A stretch of 64,000 nt of DNA from Chryseobacterium sp. Leaf404 (lineage in GTDB: Bacteria; Bacteroidota; Bacteroidia; Flavobacteriales; Weeksellaceae). Positions within the stretch are counted from its first letter, which is position 1, and the number at the start of each line of letters is the position of its first letter. The notes under the pieces were generated by a model. It was not told where the DNA came from. It made no database searches and saw nothing but the letters and a program-made list of their open reading frames with translations. Position numbers and translations under genes: made by a program. The stretch covers positions 682,001 through 746,000 of the forward strand of contig NZ_LMQM01000001.1 in NCBI RefSeq assembly GCF_001424145.1, read 5' to 3'. This document shows positions 49,697-58,664 of the stretch, piece after piece.

Positions 49697-50530
49697 CTAA
49701 TACCCCCTCGCATAAGACTTCTTCTCCTCCAGATATTCCACCTTGTCACCACTTTCGGTTTTAAAAAGGGTTTTCACTGTAATTCTCTGTTTCTCGCCTG
49801 TAGAACTTGGCAGATATGTGACGAAATGAAGATGTGGCCCGCTGCTCCAGCCTGTATTTCCGCTTAGGGCGATGGGTTGGCTTTTGATGACCTTGTCGCC
49901 CACTTTTACCTTGGCTCCGTTTTTTATCAAATGGAAATACTGCGCAATGGTGCCGTCAGAGTGTAAAACAGAAATATAATTTCCAAATGCCGCACAGCTT
50001 TTCGTAGGACAGCTTTTGTCGTTATGCTGTACAATCTCAATCACCAAACCTTCTCTGGCTGCTAAAATCTCTGTGCCTTCGGGCATAATAAAGTCTAATG
50101 AATTTTCATTCTGATGAGAAAATGTACCATTATATCCCTGATGAATCAAAAATGCTTTTCCTTTCCCGAAAGGCAGATCGTACTGGTAGTTTTTGTCGTA
50201 TTGCTTGATAGTAATGTCTCCGGTGTAAGACTGATAACCGGGCATTTTCTTCAGATTCCAGCCTTTCTTTTTGTCATTCACTACAAAATAAGTAACGCGG
50301 TATCTGCTTGTTTTTCCCGGTATCACATGAGTGGTTTTAAATAAATCGGGTTTTCTCAGATTATCTGCTTCAGGCTGACCGTTAAAAACCAGTGAAACAG
50401 GATAAATTTCATTATTGTCAACGTAAAAAGTGAGAGAATCGCCTTTTCTTTCGTTATACATTTTGATGTTCTTTTGAGAAAAAAGTATTGTAAAATGGCT
50501 GATGAGGATGAGAAATAAAAGTTTTTTCAT
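49697..50530 (-). CDS. M23-family peptidase (LytM-type), secreted
   Basis: A 277-residue protein with a signal peptide ending TILFSQ. The C-terminal half is an M23 lysostaphin-like domain: SHQNENSLDFIMPEGTEILAAREG (metal-ligand His and Asp), HSDGTIAQYFHL and GPHLHFVTY (HxH ligand pair). The N-terminal about 100 residues form a beta-rich region. Cleaves peptidoglycan cross-bridges or activates other hydrolases. Start at 50530 (MKKLLFL) chosen for the signal; an in-frame start at 50569 extends it without purpose. Confidence 0.88.
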   Translation of the reverse strand: MKKLLFLILISHFTILFSQKNIKMYNERKGDSLTFYVDNNEIYPVSLVFNGQPEADNLRKPDLFKTTHVIPGKTSRYRVTYFVVNDKKKGWNLKKMPGYQSYTGDITIKQYDKNYQYDLPFGKGKAFLIHQGYNGTFSHQNENSLDFIMPEGTEILAAREGLVIEIVQHNDKSCPTKSCAAFGNYISVLHSDGTIAQYFHLIKNGAKVKVGDKVIKSQPIALSGNTGWSSGPHLHFVTYLPSSTGEKQRITVKTLFKTESGDKVEYLEEKKSYARGY

Positions 50531-50644
50531 TGTTAAATCTATTAGGATGTGCTTAAAAGTTTTGTACAATATTAAACCATTTTCTTAAATATTAAAAGCC
50601 TCTTTTTATGAAAATTGTTACATTTACCACCGAAAATCAATTTA

Positions 50645-51403
50645 ATGAATTCAATCGTAATCAACGTTGGAAACAGCAACATCAGATTCGGACTTTTTAA
50701 TGATGATAACTGCGATATCTCGTGGGTAATCAATACAAAACCGTACCGCACAGCTGACGAACTGCACGGTCAGATGCTGATTTTGTATCAAACCTACAAA
50801 ATTGATCCAGAGAAAATCGAAAAGATTATCATCGGTTCTGTGGTTCCGCAACTCACAAGGGAAATATCTTCTGCAATCCGTAAGATCCACGGGATTATGC
50901 CGGTAATGGTAGACCGCACAACGCCTTCGGAAGTGATTGCCAAATCTAAACAGATGGGAACAGATATTTATGCAAACCTCGTGGCAGCACATAATATGTA
51001 TCCAGACAGGAAGAAGATTGTTGTGGATTTCGGGACTGCACTTACTGCAAGCTGTGTTGCAGAAAACGGTGAAACGCTGGGTGTAATTATAGCCCCGGGA
51101 ATTGTTACTGCGCTCAATTCACTTATCAGCCAGACCGCGCAGCTTCCTGAAATTGAACTTAAAAAACCAAAATCTGTTTTAGGATTAGATACCATCAGCT
51201 GTATGCAGAGTGGTATGGTCTACGGGTTCCTCGGTATGGTGGAAGGTTTTATAGACCGCATCAATGATGAGGTCAAAGACGATTGTTTCGTTATTGCAAC
51301 CGGCGGTGTTTCTCACGTTTACAAACCATTAACCGATAAAATCCATTTGGCAGACAGACTTCACACATTAAAAGGACTTTACTTTTTAGGGAAAGATATT
51401 TAG
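50645..51403 (+). CDS. coaX: Type III pantothenate kinase
   Basis: A 252-residue ASKHA-fold enzyme of coenzyme A synthesis (pantothenate to 4'-phosphopantothenate). Motifs: INVGNSNIRFGLF (phosphate 1), GSVVPQLT, GTDIYANLVAAH, VVDFGTALTASCV and ATGGVSHVY. Start at 50645 (MNSIVINVG), since the motif begins five residues later; the upstream TTG at 50615 is not needed. Length typical of CoaX. Confidence 0.95.
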   Translation: MNSIVINVGNSNIRFGLFNDDNCDISWVINTKPYRTADELHGQMLILYQTYKIDPEKIEKIIIGSVVPQLTREISSAIRKIHGIMPVMVDRTTPSEVIAKSKQMGTDIYANLVAAHNMYPDRKKIVVDFGTALTASCVAENGETLGVIIAPGIVTALNSLISQTAQLPEIELKKPKSVLGLDTISCMQSGMVYGFLGMVEGFIDRINDEVKDDCFVIATGGVSHVYKPLTDKIHLADRLHTLKGLYFLGKDI

Positions 51404-51444
51404 GTTAAGGTTAAGGTTGTGCGATTTTCCGCCTTTGCCTAAGC

Positions 51445-51876
51445 CTACCTCTTAGATTTAAAAAATTCTTTTACAATGATCGAACATTCGTTTTCTAAAA
51501 CACCTGTCACGATTTCAGTCTTCGGATGAAGCGAAAGATTTTTATTGATAAATCCCCGTTTCTCATCTCTAGCACCAATCACCACTTTGGAAATCTGAGA
51601 CCAGCTCAAAGCTCCTGAACACATCACGCAAGGTTCAACGGTGACGTATAAAGTGCAGTCGGTGAGGTATTTTCCTCCTAAAAAATGAGCTGCTGAGGTG
51701 ATGGCCTGCATTTCTGCGTGAGCAGTGACATCGTTCAGAGCTTCAGTAAGGTTGTGTGCTCTGGCAATCACTCTGTTGTTGGATACAATGACGCATCCTA
51801 TAGGAACCTCATCTCTTTCTAATGCGCTTTCGGCCTCCTGGAGAGCCATTTTCATAAAATATTCGTCGGTAAACAT
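51445..51876 (-). CDS. tadA: tRNA-specific adenosine deaminase-type nucleoside deaminase
   Basis: A 143-residue zinc deaminase. Active site: HAEMQAI (zinc His and catalytic Glu) and EPCVMCSGALSWSQI (two zinc Cys). This is the TadA family that makes inosine-34 in tRNA-Arg; the N-terminal ALEEAxxAxxxxEVPIGCV pattern supports it (LQEAESALERDEVPIGCVI). A small hairpin (51883-51909) sits directly before its start. Confidence 0.9.
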   Translation of the reverse strand: MFTDEYFMKMALQEAESALERDEVPIGCVIVSNNRVIARAHNLTEALNDVTAHAEMQAITSAAHFLGGKYLTDCTLYVTVEPCVMCSGALSWSQISKVVIGARDEKRGFINKNLSLHPKTEIVTGVLENECSIIVKEFFKSKR

Positions 51877-51882
51877 AAAGAT

Positions 51883-51909
51883 AAAAGCTTAGTACAAAAC
51901 TAAGCTTTT
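51883..51909 (-). terminator. Hairpin between the beta-barrel gene and tadA
   Basis: Perfect stem AAAAGCTTAG (51883-51892) / CTAAGCTTTT (51900-51909). On the minus strand it ends in TTTT and stands 23 bp after the beta-barrel stop and 6 bp before the tadA start, so it either terminates that gene or acts in the tadA leader. Confidence 0.6.
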
Positions 51910-51931
51910 CAAATATTTTATTGAGAGATAA

Positions 51932-52498
51932 TTAAAATCTGTACCCAATGCCACCCATGATTTTTCCGGTAACTTCGCCTACATCATACCGTTCTCCGTT
52001 TCCGAATCTTCTTGCGATGCCGCCGCTGGCTTCAATCACCAGTCTGTCTTTGATTACCCATTTTCCACCTACTCCAAAACCTATTCCCACTGTTGTTACC
52101 GTTTTATTTCCTCTGTAACTGTAGTAGTAAGTATTGGTGATGTCATCATAATCAGATCCGTAGAAATCATCCTTCTGGAATGTCACCGGAACAAAACCTT
52201 CAAAGAAAAAGCCCGAGGCATATTTTCTTCCCATATAATATCTGAAATAGGGAGAAACCTGTTTAAAATCGTCTACATCTTTATCCAGAACAATCATGGC
52301 ATTCACACCAACGCCCATGTCTTTGTTAAGAATTCTTTCGTAGGAAACATTTATCATTGGAACGGCAATCAAAAGAATGGGATCTAAAACGATATCGTTT
52401 TTTCTCTCTGAACCTGATTCCTGAGCAGAATTAAGATCCTGTGCAAACAGGTTCATTGCTGATATTAAAACCGTTAAAAATGTAAAGAATTTTTTCAT
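51932..52498 (-). CDS. Small outer-membrane beta-barrel protein
   Basis: A 188-residue exported protein; signal ends at NLFAQ. The mature part alternates as eight or so strands (INVSYERILNKDMGVGVNAMIV, YFRYYMGRKYASGFFFEGFVP, VTTVGIGFGVGGKWVI) and ends in Tyr-Arg-Phe, the aromatic terminus of outer-membrane barrels. Resembles DUF3575-like proteins. No function assigned. Confidence 0.72.
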   Translation of the reverse strand: MKKFFTFLTVLISAMNLFAQDLNSAQESGSERKNDIVLDPILLIAVPMINVSYERILNKDMGVGVNAMIVLDKDVDDFKQVSPYFRYYMGRKYASGFFFEGFVPVTFQKDDFYGSDYDDITNTYYYSYRGNKTVTTVGIGFGVGGKWVIKDRLVIEASGGIARRFGNGERYDVGEVTGKIMGGIGYRF

Positions 52499-52556
52499 TA
52501 ATTTTTTTCACCAAAAATAAACATTCCCACGACATGGTGAAATTTTTAATGAAAAA

Positions 52557-53177
52557 TTAATCAAATTTTAAATTTAACGGCAGTCTGAAGCGCGACCGGA
52601 CGGGAATTCCGTTGATGTAGGCGGGAGAAAACTTTTCTGCAACTGAGTACAGAGCAATCTCAGCCTGTCTGTTGAAGGTAAAATTATCACCTTCCGCTTT
52701 TACATTGGTAATGCTGCCGTCTTTTTCAACAATAAAAGCTACCTGCGTTCTGAGATCTTTCATTTCAGAATATACGCCGTCGCTGTAAAAAAGATTGGCG
52801 ACCTCCTGTCTTAAAGCGTTAATTCCTCCGGGATAGTTGGCGTCTTTGCCAAGTGTTTGATCCATAATCTTGTCACCTGATGTGCTGGATGTTGCAGATT
52901 TAAACTTTCGGAGATCTTCTAGATTTTTGGTTTTCAGAAGAGCTCCCACCAGAGCAACGTTTTCAATACTGTCCATCTTTCGCATAAAAAGCTTAAAATC
53001 ATTTTTGATGGATGCTTTTATCAGATTGTTGGTTTCTTTGTCGAATTTCTTTTTAAACTCGCCATTCAGCATTGTTCTGTGTTGGTTATAGTAATTTTTC
53101 ACAGAGCGGAAATCTTCCGTCTGCTGAGAAATACAAAATCCCGAAAGTAATGTAAATATGAAAACAAAATATCGCAA
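52557..53177 (-). CDS. Secreted protein with TonB C-terminal-like domain
   Basis: A 206-residue protein with a signal peptide (GFCISQ) and, from about residue 110, a TonB-C fold: PGGINALRQEVANLFY, VAFIVEKDGSITNVKA, FNRQAEIALYSVAEKFSPAYINGIPVRSRFRLPLNLKF. There is no membrane anchor or Pro-rich spanning region, so it is not a classical energy transducer; it may act as a periplasmic TonB-like module. Its role is not known. Confidence 0.78.
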   Translation of the reverse strand: MRYFVFIFTLLSGFCISQQTEDFRSVKNYYNQHRTMLNGEFKKKFDKETNNLIKASIKNDFKLFMRKMDSIENVALVGALLKTKNLEDLRKFKSATSSTSGDKIMDQTLGKDANYPGGINALRQEVANLFYSDGVYSEMKDLRTQVAFIVEKDGSITNVKAEGDNFTFNRQAEIALYSVAEKFSPAYINGIPVRSRFRLPLNLKFD

Positions 53178-53244
53178 AGTGGTTATTTTAAGTAAATATA
53201 GTTAAAAATTTCAGGGCTTTTTTAGAAAGTCTTCATCTTCGGTC

Positions 53245-53279
53245 AAAATAAAAACCGAAGCTTTAAAAACCTCGGTTTT
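53245..53279 (-). terminator. Terminator of the GLPGLI gene
   Basis: Minus strand: AAAACCGA ... TCGGTTTT (53251-53258 / 53272-53279), followed by T-rich bases, 8 bp past the GLPGLI stop. Confidence 0.7.
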
Positions 53280-53286
53280 GGTATAA

Positions 53287-54138
53287 TCAGTTCAGCTCAA
53301 TTGGGTTGCTGTTTCTTTTAAGTTCTTCTTTCATTCTTTCCTGCATGCGTTTTCTCATATCGGCTGGGTTTTGACTGCCACCGCCACCCCGGGACATCGG
53401 CGCGCCTATTCTTATGTTTCCGCCGCCACCGCCGCCAGACTGGCTGCTCACAAATGCTTCAGGATCTTTTCTGAATCTCTCAAGCTGCTTGGTGTAATCT
53501 GTTCTTTTCACCTTCATCGTATTTCCGAAACGGTTGCTTTCCGGAAAGTCTGCAATTTTATAGTTCTTCATTAAATCAAAAGAATATTCTCCTTTGTCAT
53601 CTTCAATTTTTACAATAAGACCGGGAAGACCTGCAAATTTATACGGTCCGTCCTGATAGGGAAGGTCTGTGGTAAACCATGCCGTCCATTTTCTTCCTGC
53701 AAAATCTGTTTCAGCTTTCTGAACTTTGTAATCACCAATTTTTGTGGTTTCTGTAAGCATTTTCCAACTTATAGGGCGGTCTTCTTCATAGGAGTATGTG
53801 TCTCTTCCAATTCTATTTTTAAAAACAACTTTCTGTGAAGTTTTGTCTTTTTCAATAGAATAGTCAATGTTGGTTCTTAAACCTTCCATCTGCTCACGGT
53901 TAAAATTTCTCGCGCCACCGCTCTGGAACATCGCCTGCATCACAGAGTCTCTTTTTACTCGGTTTTCAGAATAGAACTGGGATTTTTCTCTGGAAATATC
54001 GAGGTAGGCATTTTCAGTTTTTACATCATTTTTATTTTCCGCATCAGATTTCATTGTCACCTGATAAACAAATCTGTTTACCTGTGCGCTGATATTCTGG
54101 ACTAAGAAACAAGCTGTTACCAACAGAATTTTTTTCAT
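53287..54138 (-). CDS. GLPGLI-family secreted protein
   Basis: A 283-residue exported protein; signal ends NISAQ, start at 54138 (MKKILLV) chosen over an ATG at 54192. The family motif FAGLPGLIVKIED is at about residue 175, preceded by WTAWFTTDLPYQDGPYKF. From about 235 on a Gly-rich stretch (SGGGGGGNIRIG, MSRGGGG) and a Met/Arg/Lys-rich C-terminus follow. GLPGLI proteins are secreted or periplasmic Bacteroidetes proteins of unknown function. Confidence 0.88.
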   Translation of the reverse strand: MKKILLVTACFLVQNISAQVNRFVYQVTMKSDAENKNDVKTENAYLDISREKSQFYSENRVKRDSVMQAMFQSGGARNFNREQMEGLRTNIDYSIEKDKTSQKVVFKNRIGRDTYSYEEDRPISWKMLTETTKIGDYKVQKAETDFAGRKWTAWFTTDLPYQDGPYKFAGLPGLIVKIEDDKGEYSFDLMKNYKIADFPESNRFGNTMKVKRTDYTKQLERFRKDPEAFVSSQSGGGGGGNIRIGAPMSRGGGGSQNPADMRKRMQERMKEELKRNSNPIELN

Positions 54139-54247
54139 ACGTTTTAATTTGAGGGTTTGATAGCAATCATTTGACAAAGTTAAACCTATCAATGATAAAA
54201 ATAGTTAAAAATAAAAACACTGATTTTTATTTACTGATTATTAGTCG

Positions 54248-54255
54248 TAAATTTG
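54248..54255 (+). promoter_or_regulatory. -7 element of the sufA-type gene
   Basis: TAAATTTG, exact TAnnTTTG match, 28 bp before the ATG at 54284; no TTG at -33. Confidence 0.5.
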
Positions 54256-54283
54256 CTTCCTAAAATCATTCTAAATAAAAACA

Positions 54284-54613
54284 ATGATAAAAGTAAGCGA
54301 TCAGGCAAAGGTAAAAGCGGTTCAACTCATGACGGAAGACGGCTTTGATCCTACTGAAGATTATATAAGAGTTGGAGTGAAGAGCGGTGGTTGTTCAGGT
54401 TTAGAGTATGTGCTGGGTTTCGACAATAAAAAAGAAGAAAGTGACCAGATTTTTGAAGATAACGGTATTAAAATCGTTGTGGAGAAAAAAGCAATACTTT
54501 ATCTGGCAGGAACTGTTTTGGAATACTCCGGAGGCTTGAACGGGAAGGGATTTATTTTTAATAATCCTAATGCATCCAGGACCTGTGGTTGTGGAGAGAG
54601 TTTTTCTCTTTAA
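54284..54613 (+). CDS. sufA: A-type iron-sulfur carrier (SufA/HesB-like)
   Basis: A 109-residue A-type carrier that delivers Fe-S clusters to apoproteins. Three conserved Cys are present: GGCSGLEY (about residue 38) and TCGCGESF (about 103 and 105). Starts the suf gene group; sufB follows after 191 bp of AT-rich, repeat-containing spacer (TTGAG ATGACA CTCAA hairpin at about 54640). IscA and SufA cannot be told apart by sequence alone; the neighbourhood suggests SufA. Confidence 0.9.
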   Translation: MIKVSDQAKVKAVQLMTEDGFDPTEDYIRVGVKSGGCSGLEYVLGFDNKKEESDQIFEDNGIKIVVEKKAILYLAGTVLEYSGGLNGKGFIFNNPNASRTCGCGESFSL

Positions 54614-54804
54614 TTAAAATTGAGGTTTAAAATTCAAAATTGAGATGACACTCAATTGTAAACAAATCAGACCGAAAGATTTGGTTTTAAAAAAAGCAAC
54701 AGCTTAAAAAAAAGGCAGGAGACTTTATAATGTTTAAAGTTTCTACATTTAATACAGTTAAAATTAATTCAGAAATTCAAAGTTTTGGATTTTGAATACT
54801 AATT

Positions 54805-56253
54805 ATGAGTAAATATACTGAAGACGACTTAAGAGTTGATTTAGAAAATAAAAAGTACGAATTCGGCTGGGAAACGATACTCGATTATGAAGATTTCCCT
54901 ACTGGTCTGAACGAAGACATTGTGCGTGCTATTTCTGCCAAAAAGGAAGAGCCGGAATGGATGACAGAATGGCGTTTAGAGTCTTTCAGAATCTGGTTGA
55001 AAATGACCGAGCCTGAATGGGCAAATATTAAGTATGAAAAACCTGATTTTCAGGCGATTAAATATTATGCAGCTCCAAAATCTAATCCACAGCTGGAAAG
55101 TCTGGATGAAGTAGATCCTGAATTACTGGCAACTTTTGCCAAACTGGGAATCAACATCGAAGAACAGAAAAGACTTTCAAATGTTGCTGTAGATATCGTG
55201 ATTGACTCTATCTCTGTAAAAACAACTTTTCAGGATACTCTGGCTGAGAAAGGAATTATTTTCTGCTCAATTTCTGAAGCGATTAAAAATCATCCGGATT
55301 TAGTTAAGAAATATTTAGGTAAAGTTGTTCCGAGAGGAGACAATTTCTATGCAGCATTGAATTCCGCAGTGTTTTCTGACGGAAGTTTCTGCTACATTCC
55401 GAAAGGGGTAAGATGCCCGATGGAACTTTCAACTTATTTCCGTATCAATCAGGCAGGTACAGGTCAGTTTGAAAGAACACTTGTGATTGCAGATGAAGGA
55501 AGTTACGTATCTTATCTGGAGGGTTGTACAGCACCGTCAAGAGACGAAAATCAGCTTCACGCAGCCGTTGTAGAATTGATTGCGATGGATAATGCTGAAA
55601 TTAAATATTCTACCGTTCAAAACTGGTATCCGGGAAATGAAGAAGGAAAAGGTGGAGTTTTCAATTTCGTAACAAAAAGAGGTCTTTGCGAATACAAAGC
55701 AAAAATCTCATGGACTCAGGTGGAAACGGGTTCCGCAGTAACCTGGAAATATCCTTCCTGTATCCTGAAAGGTGACGGATCAATTGGTGAATTCTATTCT
55801 ATCGCAGTGACAAACAATCATCAGTATGCCGATACAGGTACAAAGATGATTCACATTGGTAAGAATACAAAATCAACAATTATTTCTAAAGGAATTTCGG
55901 CAGGAAAATCGCAAAATTCATATAGAGGATTGGTAAAAGTAATGCCTTCTGCAAAAGGAGCAAGAAACTTCTCACAATGTGATTCATTATTGATGGGTAA
56001 CGAATGTGGAGCGCATACTTTCCCATATATTGAAATAAAAGATCCGACAGCTCAGTTAGAGCACGAGGCTACAACGTCAAAAATTGGTGAAGATCAAATA
56101 TTTTACTGCAACCAGAGAGGTATCGATACCGAAAGAGCAATTGCATTGATTGTAAATGGTTTCAGCAAGGAAGTTTTAAATAAATTACCAATGGAATTTG
56201 CCATTGAAGCTCAGAAATTACTGGAGATTTCTTTGGAAGGTTCTGTTGGATAA
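54805..56253 (+). CDS. sufB: Fe-S cluster assembly scaffold SufB
   Basis: A 482-residue scaffold subunit of SufBC2D, on which nascent Fe-S clusters are built. Seen: the [14 protein letters not shown] opening, [77 protein letters not shown], and [10 protein letters not shown] with [21 protein letters not shown], typical of SufB. The conserved Cys (SSC/RGC type) are there in VEGCTAP and CDSLL. sufC starts 67 bp downstream. Confidence 0.96.
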   Translation: MSKYTEDDLRVDLENKKYEFGWETILDYEDFPTGLNEDIVRAISAKKEEPEWMTEWRLESFRIWLKMTEPEWANIKYEKPDFQAIKYYAAPKSNPQLESLDEVDPELLATFAKLGINIEEQKRLSNVAVDIVIDSISVKTTFQDTLAEKGIIFCSISEAIKNHPDLVKKYLGKVVPRGDNFYAALNSAVFSDGSFCYIPKGVRCPMELSTYFRINQAGTGQFERTLVIADEGSYVSYLEGCTAPSRDENQLHAAVVELIAMDNAEIKYSTVQNWYPGNEEGKGGVFNFVTKRGLCEYKAKISWTQVETGSAVTWKYPSCILKGDGSIGEFYSIAVTNNHQYADTGTKMIHIGKNTKSTIISKGISAGKSQNSYRGLVKVMPSAKGARNFSQCDSLLMGNECGAHTFPYIEIKDPTAQLEHEATTSKIGEDQIFYCNQRGIDTERAIALIVNGFSKEVLNKLPMEFAIEAQKLLEISLEGSVG

Positions 56254-56320
56254 ATATTATAAAAATAAAGAGGTTTTGGATTCATAAAAATTCATTACCA
56301 AATTATCATATCAAAAAACT

Positions 56321-57064
56321 ATGTTAAACATTAAAAACCTACACGCCAGAATTGAAGATGGCGCACAGATATTAAAAGGTATCAATCTTGAAATCAAACC
56401 AGGCGAAGTTCACGCTATTATGGGGCCGAACGGTGCCGGTAAATCAACGCTTTCATCTGTCATTGCAGGGAAAGAAGATTACGAAGTAACGGAAGGAGAA
56501 ATCTTTTTTCAAGGTGAAAATATTATTGAAGATGCTCCTGAAGAAAGAGCTCATAAAGGCGTTTTCCTTTCTTTTCAGTACCCGGTAGAGATCCCTGGAG
56601 TTTCTGTAACCAACTTCATTAAAGCTGCTGTGAACGAAAACAGAAAAGCAAACGGATTGGAAGATATGCCTGCAAAAGAAATGTTGGCAATGATTCGTGA
56701 GAAATCTGAAAAACTGGGAATTAAAAAAGACTTTCTTTCAAGATCATTGAACGAAGGTTTTTCTGGTGGTGAGAAAAAGAGAAATGAGATTTTCCAGATG
56801 ATGATGCTTAATCCTAAGCTGGCTATTCTTGATGAAACCGATTCTGGATTGGATATCGATGCACTCAGAATTGTTGCAGACGGAGTTAATGCTTTTAAAA
56901 GTGAAGGAAATGCAGTTCTTTTAATTACCCACTACCAAAGACTGCTCAATTATATTCAGCCTGATTTTGTACACGTTTTAGCCAACGGAAAAATCATCAA
57001 AACTGGTGACAAATCTTTAGCATTAGAATTAGAAGCAAAAGGATACGATTGGCTACTAAATTAA
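56321..57064 (+). CDS. sufC: Fe-S assembly ATPase SufC
   Basis: A 247-residue ABC-type ATPase that powers the SufBCD scaffold. Walker A GPNGAGKST (about 35-43), signature LNEGFSGGEKKRNEI (SufC variant), Walker B LAILDETDSGLDIDAL and H-loop ITHYQRLL. Followed by 227 bp of inverted-repeat-bounded sequence before sufD, an unusual break in the operon. Confidence 0.96.
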   Translation: MLNIKNLHARIEDGAQILKGINLEIKPGEVHAIMGPNGAGKSTLSSVIAGKEDYEVTEGEIFFQGENIIEDAPEERAHKGVFLSFQYPVEIPGVSVTNFIKAAVNENRKANGLEDMPAKEMLAMIREKSEKLGIKKDFLSRSLNEGFSGGEKKRNEIFQMMMLNPKLAILDETDSGLDIDALRIVADGVNAFKSEGNAVLLITHYQRLLNYIQPDFVHVLANGKIIKTGDKSLALELEAKGYDWLLN

Positions 57065-57291
57065 TTTGAAATTTGGTATTTGAAATTTGATATTGTGAGA
57101 GCAATAAATAATTTTGAAATTAAACAGTAAAGCAGTTATAAAACTTAAAAATGAAGGTTTTGAGATTTTAAAATAAATTACGGATTTATTTTTTGCCAAA
57201 TCGCAGATGGTAAAGCCGATAAATTTAAAAGAAATGATGGTCAGTTGATTGAACATTCACCATTTCAAATCTCAAACTTCAAATCTCAAAT
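57065..57291. repeat. Inverted-repeat-bounded island between sufC and sufD
   Basis: Left arm (57065-57095) is TTTGAAATTTGGTATTTGAA-type sequence; right arm (57261-57291) is CATTTCAAATCTCAAACTTC-type; they are imperfect reverse complements (ATTTGARATTTG twice in each). The 165-bp core is AT-rich with one short open frame (LADGKAD-like words) that I cannot assign. The right arm abuts the sufD start codon. Confidence 0.5.
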
Positions 57292-58596
57292 ATGTTATCA
57301 GAACAAATTTTAAACAATCACAGCGAATTTCTTGGTACACTCCGTCATCGTTTTTTAGATGAATCCAGAGTGGAGGCTTTAGCAAAATTTTCTCAGATTG
57401 GCTTTCCTACTAAGAAAGACGAAGAATATAAATACACAAGTCTCAAAGAGATTACAGAAAAAGACTATAACTTTTTCCCGAAAGAAGGTCATAATATTAC
57501 CAAAGAACAGCTCGATGAACTGCATTTGGGTGAAGAAAATTTCGACTGGATCACATTCGTCAACGGCAAACTCCGCAAAGAATTATCAAATATTTCTATC
57601 GAAAATGCAGAATTTCTGTCATTCAATTATGCGTTAAATGATGAGAATCACAAAGAAGTTTTCGATAAGTATTTTAATACAATAGCGGCAAAAGATTTAG
57701 CCTTTACCAATTTAAATCAGGCATACTGCAAACATGGTTTCTTTTTAAAGGTTCCTAAAAATGTGGTGATCGAAAAGCCGATTCATGTTTTTTACATTTC
57801 TCAGAATCAGGAAGAAAACACTTTTTACAACACGAGAAATTTATTGATTGTAGAAGAAGGTGCAAAAGTAGAAATCATTGAAAGTCATCATAATTTTGAC
57901 AGCAGTTTTGTATTTACAAATTCGGTAACGGAGATTTTTACGCATCCGAACGGTAAAGCAGACTGGCACAAACTTCAGAACGACAGTGATACTTCATATC
58001 TGGTAGACAGTACTTTTGCCAAACAGGAGAAAGACAGCTTAACTACAGTAAATACATTCTCTTTCGGTGGTAAACTGGTGAGAAATAATTTAGATTTTAT
58101 TCAAAACGGATCAAATATCAATTCTTTTATGAACGGAATCACGATTATTGGAAAAGATCAGTTGGTGGATCATCATACTGCTGTTCATCACAATCAGCCG
58201 AACTGCGAAAGTTATCAGAATTACAAAGGTATTTTCAGTGGAAAATCTCATGGAGTTTTCAACGGAAAAGTTTTCGTGGATAAACTGGCTCAGAAAACCA
58301 ATGCTTATCAGCAAAACAACAACGTTCTACTTACCGAAGGCGCTAAAATTGATACAAAACCACAGCTTGAAATTTTTGCAGATGATGTAAAATGTTCTCA
58401 CGGTTGTACAGTAGGTCAGTTGAATAAAGACGCCTTATTTTATCTGAGAGCTCGGGGAATTTCTAAGAAAGAAGCTCAGGCACTGCTTTTATTCGCTTTT
58501 GCCAATGATGCGATGGAGAATATTGACATCGAGCCTTTAAAAGATAAAATCTCTAAACTTCTTGCCGAAAAACTTGAAGTGAATATGGAATTTTAA
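57292..58596 (+). CDS. sufD: Fe-S cluster assembly protein SufD
   Basis: A 434-residue SufD subunit of the SufBC2D scaffold. SufD features: FPTKKDEEYKYTSLKEI at the N-terminus, LLIVEEGAKVEIIESH, GITIIGKDQLVDHHTAVHHNQPNCESYQNYKGIF, VFVDKLAQKTNAYQQNNNVLL and KCSHGCTVGQLNKDALFYLRARGI. The His corresponding to SufD's conserved one is in VHHNQPNC. Separated from sufC by an inverted-repeat island; closed by the terminator at 58615. Confidence 0.95.
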   Translation: MLSEQILNNHSEFLGTLRHRFLDESRVEALAKFSQIGFPTKKDEEYKYTSLKEITEKDYNFFPKEGHNITKEQLDELHLGEENFDWITFVNGKLRKELSNISIENAEFLSFNYALNDENHKEVFDKYFNTIAAKDLAFTNLNQAYCKHGFFLKVPKNVVIEKPIHVFYISQNQEENTFYNTRNLLIVEEGAKVEIIESHHNFDSSFVFTNSVTEIFTHPNGKADWHKLQNDSDTSYLVDSTFAKQEKDSLTTVNTFSFGGKLVRNNLDFIQNGSNINSFMNGITIIGKDQLVDHHTAVHHNQPNCESYQNYKGIFSGKSHGVFNGKVFVDKLAQKTNAYQQNNNVLLTEGAKIDTKPQLEIFADDVKCSHGCTVGQLNKDALFYLRARGISKKEAQALLLFAFANDAMENIDIEPLKDKISKLLAEKLEVNMEF

Positions 58597-58614
58597 TTCA
58601 AATAATCTTATATA

Positions 58615-58650
58615 AAAACGGGCAGTCACTTTACTGAGACTGCCCGTTTT
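58615..58650. terminator. Bidirectional terminator between sufD and the DUF3078 gene
   Basis: Perfect 13-bp stem AAAACGGGCAGTC (58615-58627) / GACTGCCCGTTTT (58638-58650) between convergent genes. Confidence 0.9.
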
Positions 58651-58664
58651 GTTTAAAAAAAATT

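Noticed and set aside
57056..57256. 66-residue minus-strand frame between sufC and sufD
   Set aside because: Made of the AT-rich inverted-repeat island; no signal or domain.
57100..57260. Remnant of a mobile-element ORF inside the sufC-sufD island
   Set aside because: Only fragmentary frames; no recognisable protein, so I report it just as a repeat.
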